From the NCBI GenBank assembly GCA_937921695.1, contig CAKZTZ010000024.1, forward strand, positions 1 to 64,000: DNA of 64,000 nucleotides, written 5' to 3'. Shown in pieces: positions 50,955-61,371 of the stretch. A model generated the notes under the pieces. That model was given only the letters and a program-made list of their open reading frames with translations, searched no databases and had not been told where the DNA came from. This DNA is from an uncultured Sulfolobales archaeon. GTDB lineage: Archaea > Thermoproteota > Thermoprotei_A > Sulfolobales > Acidilobaceae. Numbering within the stretch: position 1 is the stretch's first letter; each line of letters begins with the position of its first letter. The position numbers and the translations under genes are program-made.

Positions 50955-51688
50955 TCATGTTACTGCTTCTTTTATGAGTCTTTGTTTCGCTATTTCACAT
51001 TATTGTCTGCTTACTTCTACTCCTATGCATTATTAGGTCTCCAATGTAGCTTAGGAGTTTTAAGCACATTTTTGGGAGCTCTACTGGGAATGGTGCCGGG
51101 TTCCCTACTTTCTCTGGCCCACTCTATGAACTCACCCCGTAATGTCTAACGTTCCTTTCTTCAACTTTCTCCGCCTGCTCTTGTAAAGGATTACTATGAC
51201 CTCTATGGGGGCTATTATGTGGGGTGTTGTTTTCATGAAGCTGCCGAGCCGTTCTCCTGGATATGTTGTTCTCGTTCCAGATTATTGTTGGGAAATACTT
51301 GAAGCCTACTTTTCCAGCAATATGAACTATGTCGGCATATACTGGGATAAAGCCTCCTCCGCCCCGACGGCCCCAACTCTTATCTAAGGGGATAGGCTTT
51401 TCTAAGCGAGTTTTCCCGTGAACTCAAGATACTTCTCGTATGGAATATTATCCCTGAAGTTCTCATAGTGAATATTAACATTGTAGGGCGGGAAGTTACG
51501 ATTAAATCTATAGACTCTCCTGGTGAATATTCTATAGAGAGGAGGTCATCATTAATAATAGCCGAGCCGTCTGGAGCAGCATAGTAAAGCTTATCCTCGG
51601 GAACACTAAACCTATAACCCCCCAGCTCCAAGGTAGCAGATAAGAGGAAGCCCTTGCATAAGCTAGTAGCGCGCTCACATAAAAACAT
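50955..51688 (-). pseudogene. Decayed beta-class (N4-cytosine/N6-adenine) DNA methyltransferase
   Basis: Pieces in different minus frames: AIINDDLLSIEYSPGESIDLIVTS | FPPYNVNIHYENFRDNIPYEKYLEFTGKLA* | GGGFIPVYADIVHIAGKVGFKYFPTIIWNENNISRRTA | MKTTPHIIAPIEVIVILYKS...DITG* | GEFIEWARES | VGNPAPFPVELPKMCLKLLSYIGDLIM | IGVEVSRQ*CEIAKQRLIKEAVT*. Confidence 0.85.
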
Positions 51689-51790
51689 GGCCCCCCAACT
51701 TGAAATGCTAAAAGTTTAAAGACGCTCAAGCCGTCTTTGGAGATAGAGAGATAAAGTTATATTAACTCAACTAGCTGAAAAAGATAGTGG

Positions 51791-51877
51791 GCCGGGGTCG
51801 CCTAGCCTGGGAGGGCGCCGGCCTGCTAAGCCGGTGGGGGAAACCCCGCGCGGGTTCAAATCCCGCCCCCGGCGCCA
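51791..51877 (+). tRNA. tRNA-Ser (GCT) with encoded CCA
   Basis: GCCGGGG/CCCCGGC acceptor, CCGGC-CTGCTAA-GCCGG anticodon arm, long variable arm, GCGGGTTCAAATCCCGC T arm, CCA 51875-51877. Confidence 0.95.
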
Positions 51878-52017
51878 CTTCTAAGGTGGGGTTAAGCCCG
51901 CAGGAGGGATCTTCCCCGAGTCTGGGGGTCTTAGGGCTTACTTATTGTTAACTGGTTATGTTTGGCTGGCGGTCTTCTCATATGGGCTTTAAGGTTGTGG
52001 GGGTTAAGTGTGGCTTG

Positions 52018-52380
52018 TTATTGGGAAAGGTTTCTGACTGCTAGGCCTACTGCTATAGAAGTTATTAGGAGTGTTAGGAGTATTATTGATATTACTAGTA
52101 GTGTTTTATCCTTGTTTTTCGCCGAGTACGCTATCGTAGCTATTACCGATGTTAGTACTCCAGCTATGAGGGTTAACGCTGTTAGACCTAGTATCCCCCT
52201 TGGGTTTCCTTTTGCTATGAGTTCAGCTATTGTTGCTGGGCTCGCGCCCTCGTATTTGTCTTTCCAGGCTTCTGGTTTCACATATAATAGTGTTAGCCCT
52301 GACGCGGTTACGAGTAACGCTGTTATTACTGAAGCTGTCAGGATATAGTATATTATTTTCTCAGCCCCTTCAGGCGGCAC
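52018..52380 (-). CDS. DUF1634-like small membrane protein paired with TauE/SafE
   Basis: Three TM segments; overlaps TauE/SafE gene end as typical for this pair. Confidence 0.75.
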   Translation of the reverse strand: MPPEGAEKIIYYILTASVITALLVTASGLTLLYVKPEAWKDKYEGASPATIAELIAKGNPRGILGLTALTLIAGVLTSVIATIAYSAKNKDKTLLVISIILLTLLITSIAVGLAVRNLSQ

Positions 52381-53230
52381 TTTGCAACCCTCTTAGGATC
52401 ATTTGTAGGGCTAGTGTCCAGACTACTAGTGTGAATATGATCCTTAGTGTTTTACTGGGGAGTTTATTCAATATTATGGATGAAGTGTAAGAGCCTGCTA
52501 TGACGCCGGGGACTAGGAGGGATACAATTATAGGGTCTGTATAGCCTAGGATCACATACTGTATGCCTGCAGCGCTTGCTGTAAGCCCTATTATGAATGA
52601 GCTTGTCGCCGTGGAAACTTTGAAGGGGAGCCCCATAATATAGTCCATTGAGAGGACTTTGAAAGCCCCAGCCCCTATTCCTAGTAGTCCAGCTATTGCC
52701 CCGGCCCCCGTCATGGCTATGAAGGCTTGGGGGTATTTTGAAGCTTTATACTCTATGTTCATCCTCTTGTTTTCATCATAATAGCTCCCCTTCAAACCTA
52801 GTAGGCTCGAGATCTTGTCCTGGCTTCTGTGGATCCTAACGAATTCCGAGCCCGAACTCCTGATGAGCCCGGGGAGCGGGGCTACTAATAGTATTAGCCC
52901 GAAAACTATGTAGAGGGCTTTCACAGGCAGTACGAGGTTTAATACGACCCCTATCATAGACCCGACTATAGTGGCTATAGCTAGGGAGTAGCCTACCCTT
53001 AAATTAGCTAAGCCCCTAGCCAAGTAGCTGGCGCCGCCGGCGCTACTGCTAGCTATTGTTATCATTATACTAGAGCCTATAGCTACTCTTATAGGCACAT
53101 CTAGGAATCCTGTTAGTATTGGGGTTGATACTGCAGCGCCCCCTAATCCTGTTAAAGCCCCTATGAACCCTCCCGCGAAGCCTACCGTGAATAGTATTAT
53201 GGCTTCAAGCAATGGATCCGTAAAAGTCAC
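52370..53230 (-). CDS. TauE/SafE family sulfite exporter-like permease
   Basis: VGFAGGFIGALTGLGGAAVSTPIL ... IAGLLGIGAGAFKVLSMDYIMGLPFKVSTATSSFIIG. Confidence 0.93.
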   Translation of the reverse strand: MTFTDPLLEAIILFTVGFAGGFIGALTGLGGAAVSTPILTGFLDVPIRVAIGSSIMITIASSSAGGASYLARGLANLRVGYSLAIATIVGSMIGVVLNLVLPVKALYIVFGLILLVAPLPGLIRSSGSEFVRIHRSQDKISSLLGLKGSYYDENKRMNIEYKASKYPQAFIAMTGAGAIAGLLGIGAGAFKVLSMDYIMGLPFKVSTATSSFIIGLTASAAGIQYVILGYTDPIIVSLLVPGVIAGSYTSSIILNKLPSKTLRIIFTLVVWTLALQMILRGLQSAA

Positions 53231-53370
53231 CCTAAATGGGCTATTCTCCTAAATGCTTATAAATCTTATATGGATCTACGTAGTTAGCTGTCAGAACTAG
53301 TTTTAAATAGAATATTTTCCAAATAAAATTTTTAAGCCTAGTTTATAGTCTAACACAGTGTGCCCCAGAG

Positions 53371-54270
53371 GTGTTTCAAAGTTTGAGTTTAGAGTTAGAG
53401 TTTTGCAGGGATGAATATACAGACTATGTAATATATAGGGAGCTAGCTAAGAGAGAGTCGAGCCCAGAGCTTAAAAAGATCCTCGAATCTTTCGCGGAAC
53501 ACGAGAAAGGCCATTACGAGTTTTGGAAAAGCTTTGCAGGAGAGTGTAGTGCAGCCGACTGGTTTAAAGTCAACATGGTAATTGTTTCCAGGCGTCTTCT
53601 AGGTTTAACTTTCACCCTTAAACTCCTCGAGAGGCATGAGAGTAGGACTATTGAAGCTTACAAGACATACCTCGGGAAGCTTGAAGGCGAGCATAGGAGG
53701 AGGCTTGAAGAGATTATAAACGATGAGTTGACGCACGAGAAAGCATGGCTCGACAGCCTTGCAGAGAGGGAGAGTCTCGTCAGATATTTAGGTTTTATAG
53801 CTTTAGGGTTGGCGGACGCCATAGTTGAGATCACGGGGGTCCACGCGGGGTTTCTCGGCGCTACTGCTACTACTCTAGTGGCTGGCGTGGCGGGCTTAAT
53901 AGTTGGGCTTTCAGCTGCTATAGCTATGGCTGGGGCTGCTTATCTCCAGGCTAAGCATGGTGGTGTGGAGAAGAGTCTTAACCCTGTGGTTTCATCTTTG
54001 GCTACTGGGGTTTCTTATATTATTGCTGTGGTTTCTTTAGCCATCCCTTATTTCCTCACTAGATCTATGTTGTTAGCTTTCTCTTTGTCCCTAATGTTAG
54101 CTATTGTTCTAATAGTCTCCTTCGCGTTCTACGGGTCTGTGGTTAATGATAGGGAGTTTAGGAGGGAAGCCTTAGAGAATATAGCTATATTGTTCGTGAC
54201 AGCTATAGCTGCGTTCCTCTTCGGTACAATCCTAGGGGAGGTTACTGGTATAAGGGGTTTAACTCACTAG
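53371..54270 (+). CDS. Ferritin-like (rubrerythrin-type) domain fused to VIT1/CCC1 membrane domain
   Basis: Repeated E..H motifs FAEHEKGHYEFW and INDELTHEKAWLDSL, then LGLADAIVEITGVHAGFLGAT...VGLSAAIAMAGAAYLQAK. Confidence 0.85.
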   Translation: MFQSLSLELEFCRDEYTDYVIYRELAKRESSPELKKILESFAEHEKGHYEFWKSFAGECSAADWFKVNMVIVSRRLLGLTFTLKLLERHESRTIEAYKTYLGKLEGEHRRRLEEIINDELTHEKAWLDSLAERESLVRYLGFIALGLADAIVEITGVHAGFLGATATTLVAGVAGLIVGLSAAIAMAGAAYLQAKHGGVEKSLNPVVSSLATGVSYIIAVVSLAIPYFLTRSMLLAFSLSLMLAIVLIVSFAFYGSVVNDREFRREALENIAILFVTAIAAFLFGTILGEVTGIRGLTH

Positions 54271-54314
54271 TTTAAAGGATTAGATTCTCATTTAGAATAC
54301 CCTGGGGAACTAGC

Positions 54315-55481
54315 GTGGCTGGTTTGGAGGAGCTCTTCGACAAACTAGAGCCTAAGAGTCCAGGCCAGGAGGAGCTTAAGAAGGCCCTACTTTCAGGTAA
54401 GGATTTGATAGGCGTCTTCGGCCCCACGGGGACTGGTAAAAGCCTCTTCTCCATAGCTTACGGTCTCTCAGCTGTCTATAGGGGTAAGTTTAAGAGGCTA
54501 GTACTCTCTAGGCCCATAGTTGACGTTGTTACTGGGAAGGAGATAACGTTGTTTAGCGAGCCTGAGACTTATGTTAAGCTAGCTTCAGAATATTTGAGGG
54601 ACATACTCGCGGGTTTCGCTGAAGAGAAGCTTCTAAGGGAAGCCCTAGACTCTGGGAGGCTCGTGCTAGCAGACCCACACTTCCTTAGGGGGAGGACTTT
54701 CGACGATTCAGTTATAGTCTTGGATGATGCTCAGAGCGTGCCTGCTGAGACTATAGTTGAGATAGTGACGAGGATGGGGAGGAATAGTAGGCTCATAATA
54801 GCTGGAGATCCAATATTCCAGAGGACTTCAGAGCCTTGGAGGGGGGGCGCTAACCTAGCTAGGGAAATACTCTTGGGCGAGGAGACGGCTATAGTAGTGG
54901 ATCTAGGGGTTAAAGACATTGTGAGGCCTGGAGCCCTTAGGGGGGTTAAACTACTCCTAGAACTCCACATGAGGAAGAGGGAGCTTGACGATGTTGAGAA
55001 GAGGGTCAAAGATATTTCCAGGGGTCACGCTCCAGACGCGGATATAATAACGGTAGTTAATATGGCAGAGCCTAAGAAGAGGTGGGATATAGCGGGTGAT
55101 CACGCCCCCGACGCTTTGATAGTAGTTAAGGAAGGCCATCTAGGTAGAATAATAGGTGTTGGGGGGGAGAGAATACAGAGTATAGAGAAGGAGGCTGGGT
55201 TAAAACTTAGAGTAATCCAGCTAACGCTAGACCTAAAAGAACTAGTGAGGGCAGTACATCCAGTATCGTGGATATACAAGCACATAGTAGACTTCGACTT
55301 TGCAGGCAACACGTTGAAACTCGTAGTAGCAAGGGAGGGCATGGGGGCAATGCTCGGCCAGAGAGGCTCTCATATAAGGTTTGTGAACGAAGTGTTCAAG
55401 AAGCTTATGGGCGTTGAAGTCCACGTGGCTGAGGCTCCTGAAGAGCGTAGGGAGAGGCGTGAGGGGAGGAGGAAACGCTAA
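54315..55481 (+). CDS. PhoH-type ATPase with two C-terminal KH-like domains
   Basis: GVFGPTGTGKSLFSIAYGL, SVIVLDDAQSVPAETIVEIVTRMGRNSRLIIAGD; GRIIGVGGERIQSIEKEAGLKLRV and GAMLGQRGSHIRFVNEVFKKLMGVEVHV. Confidence 0.87.
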   Translation: MAGLEELFDKLEPKSPGQEELKKALLSGKDLIGVFGPTGTGKSLFSIAYGLSAVYRGKFKRLVLSRPIVDVVTGKEITLFSEPETYVKLASEYLRDILAGFAEEKLLREALDSGRLVLADPHFLRGRTFDDSVIVLDDAQSVPAETIVEIVTRMGRNSRLIIAGDPIFQRTSEPWRGGANLAREILLGEETAIVVDLGVKDIVRPGALRGVKLLLELHMRKRELDDVEKRVKDISRGHAPDADIITVVNMAEPKKRWDIAGDHAPDALIVVKEGHLGRIIGVGGERIQSIEKEAGLKLRVIQLTLDLKELVRAVHPVSWIYKHIVDFDFAGNTLKLVVAREGMGAMLGQRGSHIRFVNEVFKKLMGVEVHVAEAPEERRERREGRRKR

Positions 55482-55807
55482 TCTTCTTCCTCATATATCT
55501 CCACTAGTATCCTAGCTTTAACTTTATCTGAGGAGAATGGGGGGATATTATCGCCGAAGTCGACCCCGAACACTATGTTATTGCCTAGGTCGTCCGTGAA
55601 CCTTATCTCGGCGATGTAAGATTGTTTGGGGCCTCCCGACTCGATCATTTTAATCATAGACTCGTATATCCTAGATATAGCCATTTGGAACGCTATAGGG
55701 CTACTGAAATCTTCAGGCTTGAGGGTTACAGATACAAGGTTTTTCGCAACCCTTCCCACCCGCGCCGAGCCTTCATAGACTTTAGTTAAACTCTTCTCCC
55801 TATCCAA
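55478..55807 (-). CDS. Uncharacterised small protein
   Basis: 109 aa complete ORF with balanced composition; tail-to-tail overlap of 4 nt with the PhoH-KH gene. Confidence 0.55.
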   Translation of the reverse strand: MDREKSLTKVYEGSARVGRVAKNLVSVTLKPEDFSSPIAFQMAISRIYESMIKMIESGGPKQSYIAEIRFTDDLGNNIVFGVDFGDNIPPFSSDKVKARILVEIYEEED

Positions 55808-55902
55808 AACCCTACACCCCTACATAGCTGTGGGTTTAAGCCTAATTTATTCACATTAAGGTTTTTAAGCTCCAAGTCTAACCCCCTCTAGAGGAACCTC
55901 TG

Positions 55903-58824
55903 GTGAAACCTGTTGGAATTGAGAATAGCAGGCTTGAAATTTACGGGCCTAAAGTCGATAGGAGGCTTGTAGAGAGGCTTAAGAAAATAGAGAGTAAATG
56001 GAGGGAAAAATGGGAGTCGCTCCGCATATTTGAAGCAGACCCCGACCCTTCTAAGCCTAAATTCTTCGTCACATTCCCATACCCCTATGTTAACGCTTAC
56101 CCACACTTAGGGGGGGCTTTTACAATATTAAGGGTTGACGTTACGGCAAGGTTTAAGAGGATGAGAGGGTTTAACGTGCTTTTCGCCCAGGGATGGCATG
56201 CTACTGGGGGTCCAATAGTTTCCGCAGCTCTAAGGGTTAGGGAGGGCGATCCTAGGATTATAAGGGATTTAACTCTCATGGGGGTGGAGAGTGGCGAGAT
56301 CAGTAAATTCTCAAAGCCAGAGTATTGGGTTAAATTCTTTGTAGAGGGATGGAGGGGTGATCTGAAGAATTACGGTATGAGCGTTGACTGGAGGAGGGAG
56401 TTTCACACTACATACCTCAACCCCTACTATAGTAAGTTTATAGAGTGGCAGTACTATAAGCTTAGGGAGAAGGGGTTAGTAGCTAAAGGCGAGCATCCAG
56501 TAGTTTGGTGCCCTAAAGAGTCTAAAGTCGTCGGGGATCATGATAGGCCGGACGAGTATGCGGGCATAAGCCCTGTGGACGCTGTAATAATAAAGTTCAA
56601 GATGAGAGACGGCACTGTAATACCTACTCTAACTTTCAGGCCTGAGACTGTGTTTGGAGTTACTAACATATGGGTTAACCCGGAGGCTACATATGTTATA
56701 GTAGAAGTTGACGGGGAAACATGGGTAATGAGCGAGCACGCTGCTAGGGAGCTTTCGGATCAAAACCGTGAAGCTATAGTTAGGGGTGTTGTTAAGTCGG
56801 GGGAGCTTATAGGTAAGACTGTAGTGAGCCCTGTTGATGGCCGTGAGCTACTCATACTCCCAGCGTCTTTCGTGGACCCGGAGCTTGGCACAGGCATCGT
56901 TATGAGTGTCCCGGCACACGCCCCCTACGACTATGTAGCTCTCAGGGATCTTCAGGGGGATCCTGGGAGAGTTGCTAGATATGGGCTTGACTTTAGTGTT
57001 GTGAATTCTATAAAGCCTATTCAGCTGATTAGGGTTGAGGGGTACTCTGAGCTCCCCGCTAGGGATGCTGTGGAGGCTCGGGGTGTCGAGAGCCAGGATG
57101 ATAGGGTTAAGCTTGAGGAAGCTACTAGGGAAGTATATTCTAGGGAGTTCTATAAAGGCGTCCTACTAGAGGTTACTGGGAGATGGGCTGGTAGGGTTGT
57201 AGCTGAAGTTAAAGATGAGATTGTAGAGTGGCTCGCCTCTAACGGGTTGGCTGTTAAGATTTATACTTTACCCCAAAGGGTGTACTGTAGGTGTGGCTCT
57301 AGGACTCACGTTAAGATAGTTAGGGATCAATGGTTCCTCCTCTATAGTGATCCTAAGTGGAAAGCTCTAGCTAGGGAGGCTCTAGACTCTATGACTATTT
57401 ATCCTGGGGAGGCTAAGAGTGAAATGGCTAAAATGATAGAATGGCTTAGAGACTGGGCTTTCACACATAAAGGCGAGCTGGGCACTAGGCTACCCTGGGA
57501 TCCAGAGTGGGTTATAGAGAGTCTCAGCGACTCAACAATATACATGGCTTACTACACTATAGCTAAATACCTTCAGAACCCAGATAAGTATGGCCTGCGC
57601 CCCGAGCAGCTTAAGCCTGAGTTTTTCGACTACATATTCCTAGACATAGGGTCTCTCGAGGAAGTGTCTAAGTCTACCGGGATACCTTCAAGCCTCATAG
57701 AAGATATGAAGAGAGAGTTCCAATACTGGTACCCCGTAGATCTTAGAGTTAGCGGGAAAGACCTCATGTATAACCACCTAGTATTCTTCATATTCCACCA
57801 TGCAGTCATATTTCCGAGGAAACTATGGCCTAGAGCTATCAGCGTCAACGGGTTCATAAACGTTGGGGGAGAGAAGATGAGTAAGAGTAAAGGCAACTTC
57901 ATACTCTTAAGGGAAGCCCTGGAATGGTGGGGGGCGGATGCTACAAGGTGGGCTGAGATAATGGCTGGGGCTGACGCCACCCTCGAAGACCCCAACTTCG
58001 ACCCTAGAATGGCGGACTCCGCTGTCGAGGAGCTCAACAGGTGGCTCGATTTCGCGATAGAGAACTACGGCAAGGGGAGAGACTACAGGATGAGGATAGA
58101 CTACTGGTTTGAGGGGGTTATAAACCAGGCTATTAGGAGAGTCACGGAACTCATGGAATCCACTATGTATAAGAGCGCCCTGCAGGAAGCTTACTACAAC
58201 CTCCAATCAAAGTTTAAATGGTATCTTAAAAGAGCCGGGACCCCCAACAGGGAAGTTCTAAAGAAGTTCATAGAAGTCCAGACACTACTAATAGCCCCCG
58301 TAGCGCCCCACGTAGCTGACGAGGTCTGGGAAGCTATAGGGAAAGGAAGCCTAGCCTCCACCCACCCCTGGCCTGAAGCCGACGAGTCCAAGATAAAGCC
58401 TGAGCTCGACGTTGCCGAGGAAATAGTGAGGAGGGTTCTCGAAGACTGTAGGGAAGTCCTGAGGCTCGTGAAGCAGGCTGGAAAAGTGACTGTAACTGTA
58501 GCTGCCAGGTGGAAGTATGACTTGGCTTTTAAAGTTAAGAGAGAAGTGGAAACAGGAACCCCTCTAAGGGAAGCTATTAGGAAAGCTTTGAAAGCCGTCG
58601 GAGACGTTAGAGAAGCTTCAAACACCGCCCAGATAATAGCCAGGAACCCCGACATCTTAAACGTTCTAGTTGAGAGAGACCTAGAATACGGTACTTTAAA
58701 GGAGGCTGAAGAATTCTTATCGAGAGAGCTCGGGGTCAAAGTCTATGTTGACGTGGAGGAGGAGAGTAGCTCTCCTAAGAAGCGTGTGGCCGTGCCTGGG
58801 AGGCCCGCAATATATGTTGAGTAG
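55903..58824 (+). CDS. leuS: Leucyl-tRNA synthetase (archaeal type)
   Basis: FVTFPYPYVNAYPHLGGAFTILRVDVTARFKRMRGFNVLF; GGEKMSKSKGNFILLREALE. Confidence 0.97.
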   Translation: MKPVGIENSRLEIYGPKVDRRLVERLKKIESKWREKWESLRIFEADPDPSKPKFFVTFPYPYVNAYPHLGGAFTILRVDVTARFKRMRGFNVLFAQGWHATGGPIVSAALRVREGDPRIIRDLTLMGVESGEISKFSKPEYWVKFFVEGWRGDLKNYGMSVDWRREFHTTYLNPYYSKFIEWQYYKLREKGLVAKGEHPVVWCPKESKVVGDHDRPDEYAGISPVDAVIIKFKMRDGTVIPTLTFRPETVFGVTNIWVNPEATYVIVEVDGETWVMSEHAARELSDQNREAIVRGVVKSGELIGKTVVSPVDGRELLILPASFVDPELGTGIVMSVPAHAPYDYVALRDLQGDPGRVARYGLDFSVVNSIKPIQLIRVEGYSELPARDAVEARGVESQDDRVKLEEATREVYSREFYKGVLLEVTGRWAGRVVAEVKDEIVEWLASNGLAVKIYTLPQRVYCRCGSRTHVKIVRDQWFLLYSDPKWKALAREALDSMTIYPGEAKSEMAKMIEWLRDWAFTHKGELGTRLPWDPEWVIESLSDSTIYMAYYTIAKYLQNPDKYGLRPEQLKPEFFDYIFLDIGSLEEVSKSTGIPSSLIEDMKREFQYWYPVDLRVSGKDLMYNHLVFFIFHHAVIFPRKLWPRAISVNGFINVGGEKMSKSKGNFILLREALEWWGADATRWAEIMAGADATLEDPNFDPRMADSAVEELNRWLDFAIENYGKGRDYRMRIDYWFEGVINQAIRRVTELMESTMYKSALQEAYYNLQSKFKWYLKRAGTPNREVLKKFIEVQTLLIAPVAPHVADEVWEAIGKGSLASTHPWPEADESKIKPELDVAEEIVRRVLEDCREVLRLVKQAGKVTVTVAARWKYDLAFKVKREVETGTPLREAIRKALKAVGDVREASNTAQIIARNPDILNVLVERDLEYGTLKEAEEFLSRELGVKVYVDVEEESSSPKKRVAVPGRPAIYVE

Positions 58825-58855
58825 TCGAAGTTAACAGTTTAAACTCTATAACCGT

Positions 58856-59236
58856 TTAAGCTTGGGCTCCGGAGCTAGGTTTTTCCTCGACACTCTTTTT
58901 ATAAACATACCTATGTATGTAGCCGCATGCGGAGCATCTCACAACTATATATCTATGTTTTCTACTCTGGCTCCTGACTCTAACTGTTGCTGTTATGCCT
59001 GGTATTAGGGGTATGTTGCAGTTTTTGCAGAGGCTTCTTTTTAAGGGTTTTGGGGGTCTTATTCTCGTTCTTTTACCCATTTCTCTTATGTAGTTTCCTA
59101 GTTTTCTGGCGTATTCTTGTTCTCCTTTTTTGACGCTGTCTATTGCGATCTTATATATTATGTTCATTCTCTGTTTTATGAGGTCTCTATATTTCTCTTT
59201 AAGCCTGTTCTGTCTCCGGGGCTTGTTCTTCTTCAA
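58856..59236 (-). CDS. rnp4: Ribonuclease P protein component 4 (Rpp21/Rpr2)
   Basis: [58 protein letters not shown]...[15 protein letters not shown]. Confidence 0.92.
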   Translation of the reverse strand: MKKNKPRRQNRLKEKYRDLIKQRMNIIYKIAIDSVKKGEQEYARKLGNYIREMGKRTRIRPPKPLKRSLCKNCNIPLIPGITATVRVRSQSRKHRYIVVRCSACGYIHRYVYKKSVEEKPSSGAQA

Positions 59237-61037
59237 TTTTCTTCAGCTGCCTTCTATACATTTCTATTATCTCATCTTCTGTTGTAGCATCTTCAGGGCT
59301 TTTATCAGGCCTCCACCTTATGAACCTCGGGAATCTTATTGATACTCCTACGCCAGCCCTTATCTTGTCGATGCCGCATGTGTGTGTTGGCGATAGTGTT
59401 AGCTCCGCTCCCAGTACTTCAGCAACATATACGGGGTTTACCCATACATCCGGTTTTAGCTTAGAGTCTACCCTCGGATGTTTATGTTTAATTATGTGTT
59501 GTTTAAGCATTTCATTCATGTTATCCAACTCCTCATCCGTGAAGCCTGTGGCCATTTTACATACTGTTTTGAAAACATCTGCCTTAGGGTCGTAGGCCGC
59601 CATTAGGAGGCTGCTGAGCTTCCCTCCCCTCTTGCCTTTACCGTAGAATGCCCCCACAACTACTAGGTCTACAGTGTCAGCCATTTCGCTCTTATAATCT
59701 CTCTTATACTTGATCCAGAGCCATCCTCTAGCCCCGGCTACGTAGAAGCTTTCATTGTGAACAGCTTTAACCATAACCCCCTCGGCGCCTTCCGAGACAG
59801 CTTCTAGGAAGAACTTGTTTAGACTCTCAGGGTCTTCAATCTCAACGTAGTTAGCTATAGCCCAGTTATCGGATTCCACTACCATCTCTTCTAAAGCCTT
59901 CCTCCTCTCTGGTAAGAGTTTATCTGTTAAGTCTTCGCCGTCCCTGTAGAGGGCGTCGAACAAGAATACTTTTACAGGGATCTCCTTAGCTATCCTCTCT
60001 ACTTCATGCTTCCTCTTCCTGTGCATGAGCTCCTGGAATGGTTTAAGCTCCCCAGTCTCGGGGTCGTAAGCTACTATTTCACCCTCCACTATGGCTTTTC
60101 CAGCTTTTAAGCCTTCCTTGGCCATCTCTACAACGTCCGGGTATCTGAAGGTTATGTTTTCAAGCCTCCTAGAGAATATTGTGACCCTCTCCCCATCTTT
60201 ATGTATCTGAGCCCTCTCTCCATCATACTTATACTCTACTATAGCTTTCATCCCAGCTTTCTCTAGGATCTCCCCAGGATCTTTACCCCTCTCAGCTAGC
60301 ATAGGCCTTATAGGGACCCCCACGACAGGGGTTATCTTAGCTAGGGCTTCAACACCTTCGCCAGCAACGATCCTAGCTATCATCCCCAGGTCAGCCCTCA
60401 AATTATAAGCCCTCTCAACTATAGGCCTACTCTGAGCCCCCCCACCAAAAGCCACAGATAAGGCGTCCAACACAGTAGCATCGCCAACCCCCAGCCTAAG
60501 CCTTCCCTCGACAAACCTCACAATATACTTAGCCTCTAGAGGCTCAGCATCCACCAGGAGCCCGGACACTAGCCTTATCTTAACATCCCTACTACCCTCG
60601 CCAGTAGCATAAGCTATCTTCAGCAGGGAATCGAAAACCCTGGAAACAGTAAGCTTACCTTTAACCCCCGCGAAAGCTAGTAAGCCAGCCTTCTTATCCT
60701 GAAACTGCCTCGCAAGCTTCTCAGCAACCTCCCCCAAGTCTCCAACAGACTTAGACAGCTTAACTACGGAATCCTCGCTAACCCTATAAGCTGAACTTAT
60801 AGCTTTAATGAGAAACTTCTCCCCAACACCAAGCTCTGGAATCCCCTTCCAATCAGGCCCCAGCTTCCCCTGTATCAAATAGACGACTTTATCTATAACC
60901 TCTACCGGAGTATCTTTAAACAGCTTAACGAGAATTAAAGTCAGCTGGGTCCTCGCAGTTATCCTCTCTAGAGCTTGAAAAGTCTCAGCAACCTCCCTAA
61001 ACTCCATATCCCTAGCTCGAGCCAAGCTCAATCCCAT
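59199..61037 (-). CDS. lig: ATP-dependent DNA ligase
   Basis: [48 protein letters not shown]. Confidence 0.97.
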   Translation of the reverse strand: MGLSLARARDMEFREVAETFQALERITARTQLTLILVKLFKDTPVEVIDKVVYLIQGKLGPDWKGIPELGVGEKFLIKAISSAYRVSEDSVVKLSKSVGDLGEVAEKLARQFQDKKAGLLAFAGVKGKLTVSRVFDSLLKIAYATGEGSRDVKIRLVSGLLVDAEPLEAKYIVRFVEGRLRLGVGDATVLDALSVAFGGGAQSRPIVERAYNLRADLGMIARIVAGEGVEALAKITPVVGVPIRPMLAERGKDPGEILEKAGMKAIVEYKYDGERAQIHKDGERVTIFSRRLENITFRYPDVVEMAKEGLKAGKAIVEGEIVAYDPETGELKPFQELMHRKRKHEVERIAKEIPVKVFLFDALYRDGEDLTDKLLPERRKALEEMVVESDNWAIANYVEIEDPESLNKFFLEAVSEGAEGVMVKAVHNESFYVAGARGWLWIKYKRDYKSEMADTVDLVVVGAFYGKGKRGGKLSSLLMAAYDPKADVFKTVCKMATGFTDEELDNMNEMLKQHIIKHKHPRVDSKLKPDVWVNPVYVAEVLGAELTLSPTHTCGIDKIRAGVGVSIRFPRFIRWRPDKSPEDATTEDEIIEMYRRQLKKIEEEQAPETEQA

Positions 61038-61371
61038 TTAATATGTTAGTTGTAAAGGTTTTTAACGTGATAGGCGTGGAAACTTTTAAGCATCGGAAAC
61101 ACCCGGAATAAAGGGTTTGAGACCTAGCTGTGAGGAGGCTGCTTAGGCTGAGCGGTGACGAGGGGTTGCAAGCTCCGAGTAAACCTTTAAATGGGGAAAG
61201 TTTAGGGGGATGATAGGGCCGACATAGTCTGAGGCCTGAGAGGCCGTTGACGTGGGGTCAATGGTTTGACCTTGGTTTAGCTGTGAGGGGTCTCCCTGTG
61301 AATATTTTAGCTTAGATTGTTATATAAACTTTGAAGTCTTCCCCGTTTCTCTGGAGGGTTTTTGGGTTTCT

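Noticed and set aside
51196-51387. Plus-strand 63-aa ORF and 50934..51149
   Set aside because: Antisense to the methyltransferase pseudogene.
61120-61180. C/D box sRNA-like arrangement (GTGAGGA - CTGA - GTGACGA - CCGA)
   Set aside because: C, C' and D boxes each deviate from consensus; spacing is suggestive but not enough without a target match or model score.
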